From: Ruminococcus sp.
Lineage (GTDB): Bacteria > Bacillota > Clostridia > Oscillospirales > Ruminococcaceae
DNA: 64,000 nt
Assembly: GCA_021199375.1 (NCBI GenBank)
Contig: JAJQIB010000032.1
Span: forward strand, 44,060 to 108,059
Direction of reading: 5' to 3'
Positions within the stretch are counted from its first letter, which is position 1; every line of letters begins with the position of its first letter. The notes beneath the pieces are model-generated. The model made no database searches. It was given only the letters and a program-made list of their open reading frames with translations, and was not told the DNA's origin. A program made the translations under genes and the position numbers. This document shows, piece after piece, positions 17,793 to 26,416 of this stretch.

Positions 17793-18179
17793 TTATTCTC
17801 CCCACAAAATCCAAACCATATGAGAAATTTCATCAAAATACATATACTTATTCTCAGCATACTGTTCTTTCAATTTTTCAAATAATTCTTGGTCACACAC
17901 ATCTTTTTTATTATTAGAAACATTATCTGACATATCAATGCATCCCACCATGGTCAAATCGTGGACATCTACTTCGCCAACATACTCAGGGTTAAACCCT
18001 GTTATCCACCATTGCTTTGTGGCAGGCTCCCATGAAAATACGTTGTCGATACTGCCATCATCATTACTATTGTAAAGATATAGCGTCATGGGCATAGATA
18101 AATCACTATCTACAAAATAATGGTCTAACTTATCGGAGTCTTGAGATAAAAGTTTTGAACGATAATATATTCCTATCAT
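17793..18179 (-). CDS. Short Trp-rich protein, DUF4474-like, complete copy
   Basis: A 128-residue protein without a signal peptide. The core TKQWWITGFNPEYVGEVD (about residues 74-91), then DLTMVGCIDMS, resembles what I recall of DUF4474, a domain linked to secreted toxin-like proteins; I cannot verify this. The C terminus ends in ISHMVWILWGE. Its ATG overlaps the TGA/TAA of the preceding lipoprotein gene (4 bases), and the next lipoprotein starts 1 base after it, so the genes alternate as coupled pairs. It is the only full-length copy in the array; the others are a 78-residue short form and a fragment. Confidence 0.7.
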   Translation of the reverse strand: MIGIYYRSKLLSQDSDKLDHYFVDSDLSMPMTLYLYNSNDDGSIDNVFSWEPATKQWWITGFNPEYVGEVDVHDLTMVGCIDMSDNVSNNKKDVCDQELFEKLKEQYAENKYMYFDEISHMVWILWGE

Positions 18180-18727
18180 TTATCTTCCCATCTTCCAATA
18201 ACGTATCTAAAATCATTTATATCTACTTCATCCTCACCATAAAGTTCAATTGCCGATTCATACGATGTTTCATCAATTATATCGATGTCAAGAAGTCCTT
18301 CTATATCCTTTTCTTCTTCATCAACCATTTGATATCCTAAATATATATTGTATTCATATCCTGTATCAGTTATTACTTCATAGATATCTACCTCAACATG
18401 ATACCTTACAACTTTAAATCTACGATAGCTTGCAGATTCCGAACCAGTTTTTATTTCACCACAAGAAATTATCTCACCATCAATAAATTCATAAGCACCT
18501 TCTATTTCTGCTGTTAAATCATTAAGCAAATCAGATTTTTCGCAGAAAAGTTCTTTTAACTCTCTGGTTTCTTGGTTTTTTAAATATTTATACACCTGTT
18601 TTGACTGATGTATTGCTCTTTGATCTATAGTAAAATCGTTATTGATTATAATGTTATCACAACTCGTAAGAGAAAGAGTTGTTACTAACAATATTATGAC
18701 AAGCGAAAATAGTCTAGGTTTTTTCAT
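18176..18727 (-). CDS. Small lipoprotein, DUF5104-like (copy 1 of the array)
   Basis: A 183-residue predicted lipoprotein beginning MKKPRLFSLVIILLVTTLSL and a lipobox Cys. The body shares YEFIDGEIISCGEI, DTGYEYNIYLGYQM and EGLLDIDI with the two downstream copies. The ATG at 18727 overlaps the stop of the upstream short protein by 4 bases (ATGA), which decides this start against a longer frame. Unknown function; exported and anchored to the outer face of the membrane by prediction. Confidence 0.75.
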   Translation of the reverse strand: MKKPRLFSLVIILLVTTLSLTSCDNIIINNDFTIDQRAIHQSKQVYKYLKNQETRELKELFCEKSDLLNDLTAEIEGAYEFIDGEIISCGEIKTGSESASYRRFKVVRYHVEVDIYEVITDTGYEYNIYLGYQMVDEEEKDIEGLLDIDIIDETSYESAIELYGEDEVDINDFRYVIGRWEDK

Positions 18728-18960
18728 GACTGATCTCCCCAGCAAATCCAAAAACAATGTGAGGTTTCATCTATACACACATTTTCCCAATCAGAGTGAT
18801 TATCTATATTTATATTTTGATATTGTTTGACAAAGTAATTAAACAATTCTTCATTTCCCGACATATCAATGCATCCCACCATGGTCAAATCGTGAACGTC
18901 AACCTCGCCAACATACTCAGGGTTAAACCCTGTTATCCACCATTGCTTTGTGGTAGGCAT
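18724..18960 (-). CDS. Short Trp-rich protein, DUF4474-like, N-terminally shortened copy
   Basis: A 78-residue protein starting MPTTKQWWITGFNPEYVG, so it begins exactly at the conserved core and lacks the 70 N-terminal residues of the copy at 17793-18179. It still has a good ribosome site (AAAGGAGGG eight bases before the ATG) and its own promoter, so it may be expressed. The C terminus (ETSHCFWICWGDQS) keeps the family ending. It is the first gene of the array operon. It may be a functional minimal form or a decayed gene. Confidence 0.65.
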   Translation of the reverse strand: MPTTKQWWITGFNPEYVGEVDVHDLTMVGCIDMSGNEELFNYFVKQYQNINIDNHSDWENVCIDETSHCFWICWGDQS

Positions 18961-19007
18961 AGGCTTTGCCCTCCTTTGAAAATTTTAACAAAACTAATCT
19001 GTTATAT

Positions 19008-19036
19008 ATTATATCATATTTATCCATAATTGTCAA
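19008..19036 (-). promoter_or_regulatory. Promoter of the lipoprotein cassette operon
   Basis: TTGACA (19036-19031), 17 bases, TATAAT (19013-19008) on the minus strand: full consensus. It drives the array ending at 16601. It is divergent from the promoter at 19229-19257. Confidence 0.88.
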
Positions 19037-19152
19037 TGCTTCTGTATAAATTTTTTCAGCTCATGTTTATATTTCAAATAAAAGCTTTAAGCCTTATTGA
19101 ATTTAAATCAAAAGAGGTTTTCTCAAAATATTGCACTAACTAATGGATGGGA

Positions 19153-19172
19153 TTTTGTATTATTATACAAAA
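19153..19172. promoter_or_regulatory. Palindrome between divergent operons
   Basis: TTTTGTAT (19153-19160) and ATACAAAA (19165-19172) form an inverted repeat with a 4-base centre, about 57 bases upstream of the -35 box of the secreted-protein operon. A repressor or activator site is possible. The remainder of 18961-19342 is A/T-rich and shows only the two promoters. Confidence 0.4.
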
Positions 19173-19228
19173 ATTATACTTTATTTAAAGAGATTATTGT
19201 CGAATAATACAAAAATGCCATTTTCTTA

Positions 19229-19257
19229 TTGACATTTACTAATAATCATGATATAAT
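19229..19257 (+). promoter_or_regulatory. Promoter of the secreted-protein/ABC cluster
   Basis: TTGACA (19229-19234), 17-base spacer, TATAAT (19252-19257): perfect consensus, about 85 bases before the start codon. Confidence 0.88.
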
Positions 19258-19342
19258 AATGAAAATTAAACGAAAATATGACTTAATGATGATTTATATG
19301 TTTTTTGAAAATCTTAGGATATTATAAAAGGAGGTGAGATAT

Positions 19343-19780
19343 ATGCTGAAATTAAAAAAATCTATTATTTCCTTGGGAGCATCAGTTGTAATGATTGCCA
19401 ACATAACCAGCTTGAGTGCAAATGCTTTTTCTGCCACATATTATAAAAAAGCAACTGGTGGATCAATTACAAATGCTTATGTTTCTTGTTATGTTACTGG
19501 TTCACGAACCAGTAACACTGTATCTGGCACAGCATGGACTAAAACATCAAGTAATAATTCTAACGTTTACAATCCAAATGTAGCCTACAAAGGAAGTACT
19601 AGCGTTGTAGTTACTGTCGGAGGAGTTAGTTGTGGTTCAAAAACAACATCAACAGGAAGTGCAACAAAAACTTTTTCTTTATCAGGATGCACGTCATCAA
19701 AAACTGTAAAAACAACTCATATTTTTGATAGTGATGAGTATGGTAGTTGCAGTAAAGCTTTGTCAGTTAGTAGTGACTGA
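19343..19780 (+). CDS. Small secreted Ser/Thr-rich protein with four cysteines
   Basis: A 145-residue precursor. The ATG at 19343 is chosen because AAAGGAGGTGA ends six to eight bases upstream; a GTG nine bases earlier lies inside that site. Residues 1-28 form a Sec signal peptide with an ANA cleavage motif before FSATYY. The mature part (about 117 residues) is rich in Ser, Thr, Gly and Val, with predicted beta strands and Cys at four places (VSCYV, GVSCGS, SGCTSS, GSCSKA), which could make two disulfides. I do not recognise the family. The downstream hairpin, the anchored protein and the ABC exporter suggest a secreted effector or bacteriocin-like product, but that is inference. Confidence 0.8.
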   Translation: MLKLKKSIISLGASVVMIANITSLSANAFSATYYKKATGGSITNAYVSCYVTGSRTSNTVSGTAWTKTSSNNSNVYNPNVAYKGSTSVVVTVGGVSCGSKTTSTGSATKTFSLSGCTSSKTVKTTHIFDSDEYGSCSKALSVSSD

Positions 19781-19790
19781 TAATTGTATA

Positions 19791-19826
19791 ATCTACAGCA
19801 GCAAGCAAATGTTGCTGTAGATTTTT
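19791..19826 (+). terminator. Leaky terminator between the secreted protein and the ABC genes
   Basis: ATCTACAGCAGCAA (19791-19804) pairs with TTGCTGTAGAT (19812-19822) and is followed by TTTT. With no second promoter visible, it would let most transcripts stop after the small protein and some read into the transporter genes, giving unequal expression. Confidence 0.8.
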
Positions 19827-19863
19827 GCATAAGTTCTTTGATATGTTTGAAAGGACAACATTG

Positions 19864-21117
19864 ATGAAAAAAATATCAAAAAAAGGATTATGTTTAATAT
19901 TAGGAGTTATTATAGTAATAGCTTTAATCTTAGCTATGTTTCTTATTGTGCTAAATAGTAACAAAGAGAGTGATAAGCAAGCTGTTGCGCAATATGATCA
20001 TTATCTCCAGCTGTCTCCATCGATTATTTATGGCGGTGAAGCTCCTATAACAGCCTACAATAACGACCTGATATATTATTACAGTGAAATTAACAACTCG
20101 ATTGTAGAATATGATTTAACAAATAGCACTGCAACTGAAATATATATTCAAACTACAGAAAATAACAACTATAGCTGCTTTAATATGTATGGTGGAGTGC
20201 TCTATGCTTTAGAAGAGGAATACAACGAAAGCTCTAATTCGTTCGGCTATAGTATAGTTACAATCGACTACAACGATGGGAATGTTAGTAAAGTATATTC
20301 AACCGGTGATTACAAAACTGTAATTGGATGCTTAAACATGAGCTCAGACGGCTTGCTGTATTTTATTGAGGGAGAATATGACGAAAATAAGAATGACAAA
20401 AACGGATATAACGAAAGCTATGCGCTTTATAAATTAGATCTTCAAACGAATGAGAAAACAGAGCTCACAAAGGCAAATACGTTTTACATAGATTCTGATG
20501 TAATATACTATACAAAGCTTGTTCCAAGCAAGGACTGCTTAAGACTTTTCTATGCTCCTACTGATAACACAGAAAATGAAACAGATACCGGTGTTGATGT
20601 ATGTAGCAGCGTAAGTGCCGGCACTCCGTACATGATATATCCTCATAACGGAAGGGTTTACTATGCTCCAAATACAAACAGACTGTTTTGCTATGACCCC
20701 GAAACAAATGAAAGCGAGACTGTAGCAGCTTTTTCAGATGAATCGTACGTAAGATTTTTTCAATACTTTGGAGATGATTTGCTCATTTTGGTTAGAGAAC
20801 CATACGAAAAAGAATCAAGCTATCAATTTGGACTTTATTATTTGAGAGATGGACAAGAGCCTCAAAGAATTACAGGCGATGATGAATTTAATGAGGATTA
20901 TTATTACTCGTATGAATGGATAAATTATTTATCGGTATTCAATGAATGCAGCGATTATTTTTTACTTGCCACTTACAATGAGGATATAGCTGCTAATGTC
21001 TATATATTTGACAAGGACTACACAATGACAAATATAATCTCAGATGGCGAGTGGAATTACAAAGCCTTTTTCTTAGAAAAGGAAGGCATAGATGAATCTC
21101 AGAATGATATTGAATAA
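19864..21117 (+). CDS. Membrane-anchored extracellular protein, beta-propeller-like (DUF5050-like)
   Basis: A 417-residue protein. The ATG at 19864 is used because AAAGGA lies upstream and the product then starts MKKISKKG, followed by a single hydrophobic anchor (LCLILGVIIVIALILAMFL, about residues 10-28). The remaining 385 residues are outside the cell and contain repeated strands such as DLIYYYSE, GVLYALEEE, GLLYFIEGE and GRVYYAPN at intervals of 40-50 residues, as in propeller proteins of the DUF5050 type. No catalytic motif is seen. It lies 18 bases before the ABC ATPase gene. It may sense or bind the small secreted protein, an inference from position. Confidence 0.7.
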   Translation: MKKISKKGLCLILGVIIVIALILAMFLIVLNSNKESDKQAVAQYDHYLQLSPSIIYGGEAPITAYNNDLIYYYSEINNSIVEYDLTNSTATEIYIQTTENNNYSCFNMYGGVLYALEEEYNESSNSFGYSIVTIDYNDGNVSKVYSTGDYKTVIGCLNMSSDGLLYFIEGEYDENKNDKNGYNESYALYKLDLQTNEKTELTKANTFYIDSDVIYYTKLVPSKDCLRLFYAPTDNTENETDTGVDVCSSVSAGTPYMIYPHNGRVYYAPNTNRLFCYDPETNESETVAAFSDESYVRFFQYFGDDLLILVREPYEKESSYQFGLYYLRDGQEPQRITGDDEFNEDYYYSYEWINYLSVFNECSDYFLLATYNEDIAANVYIFDKDYTMTNIISDGEWNYKAFFLEKEGIDESQNDIE

Positions 21118-21135
21118 CAGGAGCCAAAGAAGCGT

Positions 21136-22011
21136 ATGAGTGTCTTAACTATTGAAAACCTAGAGAAGAAATATGGCAAAAAGCAAGCGCTTTGTGGTAT
21201 TTCATGCGAATTTAAAACAGGAATAAATGCTCTTTTAGGTCCGAATGGAGCAGGAAAAACAACGATTATGAACTGTATATCGGGAGTTATACCGAAAACG
21301 GGTGGAAATGTACTGCTTGACGGCGAGGACGTTTTTAAGATGGGTGAAAAATACCGAGAAAAGCTAAGCTATCAGTTTCAGTCACAGCCGTTTTATCCGA
21401 GCTACACTGCACATGACTTTTTGCATTTTGCCGCACTTTTAAAGGGAATGAAAAAGGATAAAATCGAAGACGAAATTACTCGTGTACTTTCTCTTGTCAA
21501 TCTAACGGAAAACATAAATGATAAGATAAAGTCCTTTTCAGGCGGAATGAAGCAGAGACTTGCCATTGCTCAAACTATTTTAAATTCGCCTGAAATTCTG
21601 ATATTCGATGAACCATCAGCAGGACTTGATCCCTTTGAGCGTGAGCAGTTTAAGCGGATAATGATGAAAATGAAGGAGAAAAGCATAATAATAATCTCCA
21701 CTCACATTGTGTCGGATATTGATACAATTTGCGACAGTCTTGTAATCTTAAACAAAGGCTCAGTTGTGGCAAATGACAGCCCTGACAATTTGTGCAAAAA
21801 AATCGAAGGCTTAGTATGGGATATTCCTAAAGAGGAAATTAAACTAATGGATTACGATAAAATTTACTTTGAAGACATAAACTCAAAGACGATTTCAAAA
21901 TCTAAGCCGACTCCCAATGCAAAAAATAGTGCGCCGACGCTTAACGATTTGTATTTTTGCGGTCAGCTTGACAGCAAAGTTTTCTCTGATATGGGCGGTG
22001 ATATCAAATGA
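21136..22011 (+). CDS. ABC transporter ATP-binding protein
   Basis: A 291-residue nucleotide-binding subunit. Walker A GPNGAGKT at residues 35-42, Q-loop in YQFQSQPF, signature SFSGGMKQRLAIAQ (about 134-147), Walker B ILIFDEPSAGLDP (about 155-167) and the switch His in ISTHIVSD. After residue 215 it has a short C-terminal domain of about 75 residues. The type is that of drug, peptide or bacitracin-like ABC-2 exporters (CcmA class). It overlaps the first permease gene by 4 bases. Energy source for the two membrane subunits downstream. Confidence 0.92.
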   Translation: MSVLTIENLEKKYGKKQALCGISCEFKTGINALLGPNGAGKTTIMNCISGVIPKTGGNVLLDGEDVFKMGEKYREKLSYQFQSQPFYPSYTAHDFLHFAALLKGMKKDKIEDEITRVLSLVNLTENINDKIKSFSGGMKQRLAIAQTILNSPEILIFDEPSAGLDPFEREQFKRIMMKMKEKSIIIISTHIVSDIDTICDSLVILNKGSVVANDSPDNLCKKIEGLVWDIPKEEIKLMDYDKIYFEDINSKTISKSKPTPNAKNSAPTLNDLYFCGQLDSKVFSDMGGDIK

Positions 22012-23225
22012 AAATCTTCTCTTTTATGTTAAAAAAGGATATGAAAAAGCTTTTGATTATATCAGCTTTGTTTTCTTTAATATCTTGTGTTTTCTTCTTA
22101 AGCGTATATAATAACAGCTTTGGTTTTACCGAATGCTATTCTGAGGATTTTAAAAAATATGCATCAAATGATCAGGCTCTTGAAGAGCTAAGTGAGCGTG
22201 CGCAGGATTACGAACAGGAGCAAGAGCAGATATATACTCAAATAGACAGCTACATAAGTGAAAACCAGGTCTATGCTAAGCCTCCTGCTGTACTAACAGA
22301 TGAACTAACACAGCTGCTATTAAATGCAAGATTTAATGACACAGAATTACTGGAAGAAGAAAAATACGAGAATCTATATACAGTAATAAGCAGTCAGCTT
22401 TTAGCACAGCAAACAGCTGCTGATAATATAAATACAAAGCTTATAGGCTACAGCAGAAATGTAAGGAGAGGAGTAACCGACAAGTATTCTCTTGCAGTTG
22501 CACAAAAGCTTACTGAAAGCTACACTGATATTTTAGAAACGTTAAATAACAACGAAAGGGTATATGATACATCTGCTGCTAATAGCTATTTAAGCTATAT
22601 GTCGGAGGAAATTATGCTTGTAGTAGGCGTTTATTTTCTCCTTTTTTCTATCTTTTCATCTGAAATTCAAAGCAGAAGGTATTCATCCTTCTCGATAACA
22701 AAATTGGGCTCTAAACGCTTTTGTATGTATAAAACGCTTGAGGGCTTTACAATGGTTTTTATATACACAGTAATCAATTTTGCTTTTGTACTCATTGCGA
22801 TGCTAATCAAAGCTAAAACCTTAGATGCTTTTAATATACCTATTCAATATCTTGATGGATATGAAGCAAGCACTGAGAACATTAGCTTTGGAAAGCTTGT
22901 TGTTGTCATTTTTCTTTTGAAGCTGCTCTATCTTTTTCTTTTATCCTCAATCGTAATGCTTTTTTCAAGACTTTCAAGAAAAACAATTCTTTCAGCTGTT
23001 TTATCACTTGTGCCAGTATCATTAACGTATTTACTAAGAAATTGTGAAGGCAAAATTCTTTCAATACTTCTCTTTAAATTTGAAAGCTTTTTTGGAGATA
23101 TAAATTACGTAAATGTTTTTGAATATCCGGTAAAGATATATTATTTATATATTCCTTTTATGGCAGCTTGTATATTCATAGCCTTGATGGTTCTTTACCT
23201 TCTGTCACGAGAAAGGAGCTGTTAA
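22008..23225 (+). CDS. ABC transporter permease, first subunit
   Basis: A 405-residue membrane protein: one N-terminal membrane segment (about 15-33, LLIISALFSLISCVFFLSV), a long Glu/Gln-rich extracellular domain with coiled-coil character (about 45-195), then five or six membrane segments to the C terminus. The layout matches ABC-2-type permeases with a large extracytoplasmic domain. It starts 4 bases inside the ATPase gene and ends 2 bases before the second permease. Confidence 0.8.
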   Translation: MKIFSFMLKKDMKKLLIISALFSLISCVFFLSVYNNSFGFTECYSEDFKKYASNDQALEELSERAQDYEQEQEQIYTQIDSYISENQVYAKPPAVLTDELTQLLLNARFNDTELLEEEKYENLYTVISSQLLAQQTAADNINTKLIGYSRNVRRGVTDKYSLAVAQKLTESYTDILETLNNNERVYDTSAANSYLSYMSEEIMLVVGVYFLLFSIFSSEIQSRRYSSFSITKLGSKRFCMYKTLEGFTMVFIYTVINFAFVLIAMLIKAKTLDAFNIPIQYLDGYEASTENISFGKLVVVIFLLKLLYLFLLSSIVMLFSRLSRKTILSAVLSLVPVSLTYLLRNCEGKILSILLFKFESFFGDINYVNVFEYPVKIYYLYIPFMAACIFIALMVLYLLSRERSC

Positions 23226-23227
23226 AA

Positions 23228-24370
23228 ATGTATGGTTATCAAATAAAAAGATTACTTATAAGATTTTGCGGACTTATAATTACAATAATCATCTTTATGA
23301 CAGCTGCCACTTTTATCAAGAATTATTACCTGTTTAACAATGTAACAAGCTTCTATTATGATTCTGATACAAGCGACTATTTAGACGAGCTGATACAAGC
23401 TTCAGAGGATTTAAGCTTAAACGAAAGATATGAATACATTTATGATATTCAGGAGCAGATTTTTGCTAAATATGAGCAAGATGAAGATTACACAGCAGCA
23501 ATAGCCTCAAATGAAGGAAGCATTAACAATAAGCTGGAAGCAGTAAATCAATATATTGAATCACTAGACAATGCTTACACTGTAAATGGAGTGATACAGT
23601 ACTGTAAAACAGGAAGAGGAATAGTTTCTGCTAACATTCCTGCTAATTTAATCAAAAATCAAGCCTTTTACGCCTCGCTTGACTCACCTACAGTTGTAAA
23701 CGAACAGCCATTCTTCATATTCCTTGAGCTTTTTTCGACAAATCTTACGCCAATCTATGTTATTCTTTTAATAGGCTTCTTCTCAGCTGATGGATACGAA
23801 AAACAAATAGACAAAATAATAAATATTTCATACAACTCGAATCTGTTTTACCGTTCAAGAGAAATAGTTTTGTCACTTGCTGTTTTTGTAATCTACACGC
23901 TAAATTTTGTGATTGATTTGTTTGTAAGCGGTGCTGCCCTTCAAGCCGAATATCTAAACGCATCTATTCAAAGTGCTATTATGTTTCTGCCCACAAATTC
24001 AACTATTTTCGAGGTGATTGTGTGGCTATTTTTTCTAGGTCTTTTACACACATTTATATGCTATAATCTCTTTATAGTCCTTGCAAGAAAATGCCGTTCA
24101 ATTAGGCTCTATCTGATCCTAAGCGGCAGCCTAGTTATAATCTGCAGTGTAGCATCAACATATTTCACTGACCTCTCACAATACCTATTCTTTGGCATTT
24201 CAAACAAAACATATATGCTTATGGGACTCGAATATTTCAACAGGATAAGCTGCTGTGAAATGACAATATCAGTCCTTGTTTCTTTTACTGTACTTGCATT
24301 ATTGATTATATATAGAGCTTTAAGCAAGCGTCTGTCAAATTCTTGTAAACGCTTTGCCTCTAAGCTTTAA
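23228..24370 (+). CDS. ABC transporter permease, second subunit
   Basis: A 380-residue membrane protein of the same plan as its neighbour: an N-terminal membrane segment (LLIRFCGLIITIIIFMTAA), an extracellular helical domain (about 40-165) and a C-terminal block of about five membrane segments. The ATG at 23228 follows AAGGAG; an earlier in-frame ATG lies inside the preceding gene. Two different permeases with one ATPase would form a heterodimeric exporter. Last gene of the cluster. Confidence 0.8.
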   Translation: MYGYQIKRLLIRFCGLIITIIIFMTAATFIKNYYLFNNVTSFYYDSDTSDYLDELIQASEDLSLNERYEYIYDIQEQIFAKYEQDEDYTAAIASNEGSINNKLEAVNQYIESLDNAYTVNGVIQYCKTGRGIVSANIPANLIKNQAFYASLDSPTVVNEQPFFIFLELFSTNLTPIYVILLIGFFSADGYEKQIDKIINISYNSNLFYRSREIVLSLAVFVIYTLNFVIDLFVSGAALQAEYLNASIQSAIMFLPTNSTIFEVIVWLFFLGLLHTFICYNLFIVLARKCRSIRLYLILSGSLVIICSVASTYFTDLSQYLFFGISNKTYMLMGLEYFNRISCCEMTISVLVSFTVLALLIIYRALSKRLSNSCKRFASKL

Positions 24371-24377
24371 ATGCAAA

Positions 24378-24407
24378 ATGTCCCTCGCCTAGTTTGGCAA
24401 GGGACAT
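24378..24407. terminator. Bidirectional terminator between convergent genes
   Basis: ATGTCCCT(C)GCC (24378-24389) pairs with GGC(A)AGGGACAT (24396-24407). The minus strand has TTTTGCATTT after the stem, so it serves the GGDEF gene transcript best stopping reads from the ABC cluster as well. Confidence 0.65.
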
Positions 24408-24428
24408 CCTATATTTCAGCTCTTTAAA

Positions 24429-26333
24429 TTACCTTACTTTTCCAGACTTATGCTTTCTTTTTTGCTCGTACATTCTTTCATCGGCAAGCTTTATGTATTC
24501 ATCTACATTATCTTCATTCAAGTCATTCACCTCTAGGTATCCGCAGCTTATAACTACATTGTAGGGAGCCTCGTTATGCTCATTAAAGCTCTTTAGATGT
24601 TCGTTAATCCTTGATATATAGCTTTCTGCAAGCTGTTCACTTGTCGATCCAAAGGAAACGATGATAAATTCATCTCCGCCAAAACGTGAGCATATATCAC
24701 TTTCGCTTGAGCAGGTAGAAATCGACTCAGAAAGAGCCTTTATAGCTCTGTCTCCTTCGTTATGCCCAAATGTGTCGTTTATATCCTTAAGATTATCCAT
24801 ATCAATTGAAAATACAAAAGCCACCCTTTCTTTGTATAAATCAACTGAAGTGCGAAGCTGCCTATAAAAGCCACGTCTGTTGTATATTCCAGTCATGGGA
24901 TCTCTTTTGTGCATTTCGGCAAGTGCCGCATTTGCAACTACAAGCTGTCTGCGGTTCTTATAGCTCTCAAGAATCTGGTTTGTATTATCTAAGAATCTTT
25001 TTGTATATGCAAAGGTGAAATTGAAATTCTCAAATGAAATAGCCAGATAGCCTATTACCTCATCAATAAAGTGAAGAGGACAGAAGAACAAATAATTATG
25101 CTCCTGTAAAATCTCATCAAGATTCGGTAATAGATTTTTTCTCGAAAAAGCCCTGCAATCTGTAGCCTTAGTCTCTTTTCCCTGAGAGAACAGTATCATT
25201 TGTTCGGTAAAGGGATTATCCTCATCTCTTTTTGTGGGATTATTCACAAAATCAGTATTGAAAAAATCCGAATTAATGCAGCACCAAAACCAGTTGTCAC
25301 CAAAGTACCTCATGACATCGGACATTTCCTGATCTGTTTTACAAGTCACGCTCTGCGAATGATAAAGAAACATATATGATTCCTGATCGTTCGACATACT
25401 AATTTTATAATAAAGCTTAGAAACCTTGTCGCCTATCAGCTCATTTTTTACAGGCTTGCATCCGCACGATTGTGAAAATCTAGGAACATACTGTATCTCA
25501 ATAAGCTCCCGATTGCTTTGCCCGTTAAGCACTCGCTCAACCAAATTTGCCGTTTCAATACCAATACCTTCAGTATCCATTGTAGCGGTTGTTAGTCTGG
25601 GAACCGAATAGCGTTCAAGCTCTATTCCGTCAAACCCCGTAACCAAAACATCCTCAGGAACCCTATAACCATTTTCACGAAGCACTCTGCAGGCTGTTAT
25701 AGCCATAGCATCATTACAGCATATTATAGCCTCAGGAAATGGCAAGGAGCTTTCCATAAAAGCCTTCATGACCTCTCGTGTTGGCTTTTCCCAAAATCCT
25801 CCGTAGCCTAACCTTTCCTGCTCAAAGGCTATGCCGTTTTCAGCAAGAACCTTTTTGTAAATATCCTCACGCTCTTTAGAGAATGAATTACCCTCAATAC
25901 CCGCAATGAAATTTACTCTTTTACAATTATGATACTCTACAATATGACGAACAAGCTTTTCAAACGCATCAGTGTAGTTAAATATGATAGAATTACATTC
26001 ATCATTTTTTTCTTCAACAACAATCGTTGGCAAATTATTTTCCTTAGCTCGGTGTATAATACCATCCACCACATCGGCGTTTTTTATGGATTCACTCAGT
26101 ATAATAAGCAAATCCACAATATCAGGGTTCACAAGCTTGTATATACTTGCCTCCCCTATCTCATAAGGTGTATTATCGAAAAGATTTCTAAATGGATTAA
26201 AGAGAAAAACCTTGTACCCTCTTTCGCTAACGGTTTCGGAAATCGCTCTTAAAACATCGCTGACATTTTCTTCTAAAATATCAGCAGCACATATTCCAAT
26301 TATCTTAAAATCTTTGTTATTAATAACAGCCAT
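24429..26333 (-). CDS. LacI-like ligand-binding domain fused to a diguanylate cyclase (GGDEF)
   Basis: A 634-residue cytoplasmic protein. Residues 1-290 resemble the sugar-binding core of LacI-family regulators (FKIIGICAADILE start, AIICCNDAMAITACRVLRENG, VPEDVLVTGFDGIELE) but there is no helix-turn-helix in front. A middle part (about 300-455) looks like a GAF/PAS-type linker domain. The C terminus has an intact GGDEF signature RFGGDEF at about residues 550-556, with MTGIYNRRGFYRQL before it, so it should make cyclic di-GMP. No EAL domain. A sugar-responsive c-di-GMP switch is the likely role (inference). The ATG follows AAAGGACA. Confidence 0.85.
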   Translation of the reverse strand: MAVINNKDFKIIGICAADILEENVSDVLRAISETVSERGYKVFLFNPFRNLFDNTPYEIGEASIYKLVNPDIVDLLIILSESIKNADVVDGIIHRAKENNLPTIVVEEKNDECNSIIFNYTDAFEKLVRHIVEYHNCKRVNFIAGIEGNSFSKEREDIYKKVLAENGIAFEQERLGYGGFWEKPTREVMKAFMESSLPFPEAIICCNDAMAITACRVLRENGYRVPEDVLVTGFDGIELERYSVPRLTTATMDTEGIGIETANLVERVLNGQSNRELIEIQYVPRFSQSCGCKPVKNELIGDKVSKLYYKISMSNDQESYMFLYHSQSVTCKTDQEMSDVMRYFGDNWFWCCINSDFFNTDFVNNPTKRDEDNPFTEQMILFSQGKETKATDCRAFSRKNLLPNLDEILQEHNYLFFCPLHFIDEVIGYLAISFENFNFTFAYTKRFLDNTNQILESYKNRRQLVVANAALAEMHKRDPMTGIYNRRGFYRQLRTSVDLYKERVAFVFSIDMDNLKDINDTFGHNEGDRAIKALSESISTCSSESDICSRFGGDEFIIVSFGSTSEQLAESYISRINEHLKSFNEHNEAPYNVVISCGYLEVNDLNEDNVDEYIKLADERMYEQKRKHKSGKVR

Positions 26334-26387
26334 TGTATTTGTCCTTTTTTGCCAAAATGTTTAAACATGAATGCTTTTCTTTATTCA

Positions 26388-26416
26388 ATTTTATCATACT
26401 AATTGAAAAATGTCAA
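26388..26416 (-). promoter_or_regulatory. Promoter of the LacI-like/GGDEF gene
   Basis: TTGACA (26416-26411) and TAAAAT (26393-26388), 17 bases apart on the minus strand, 55 bases before the ATG. Confidence 0.82.

Noticed and set aside
19343..19780. Lactococcin 972-type bacteriocin
   Set aside because: The genomic layout is similar, but the precursor lacks that family's Trp/His/Tyr pattern and is larger with four Cys.
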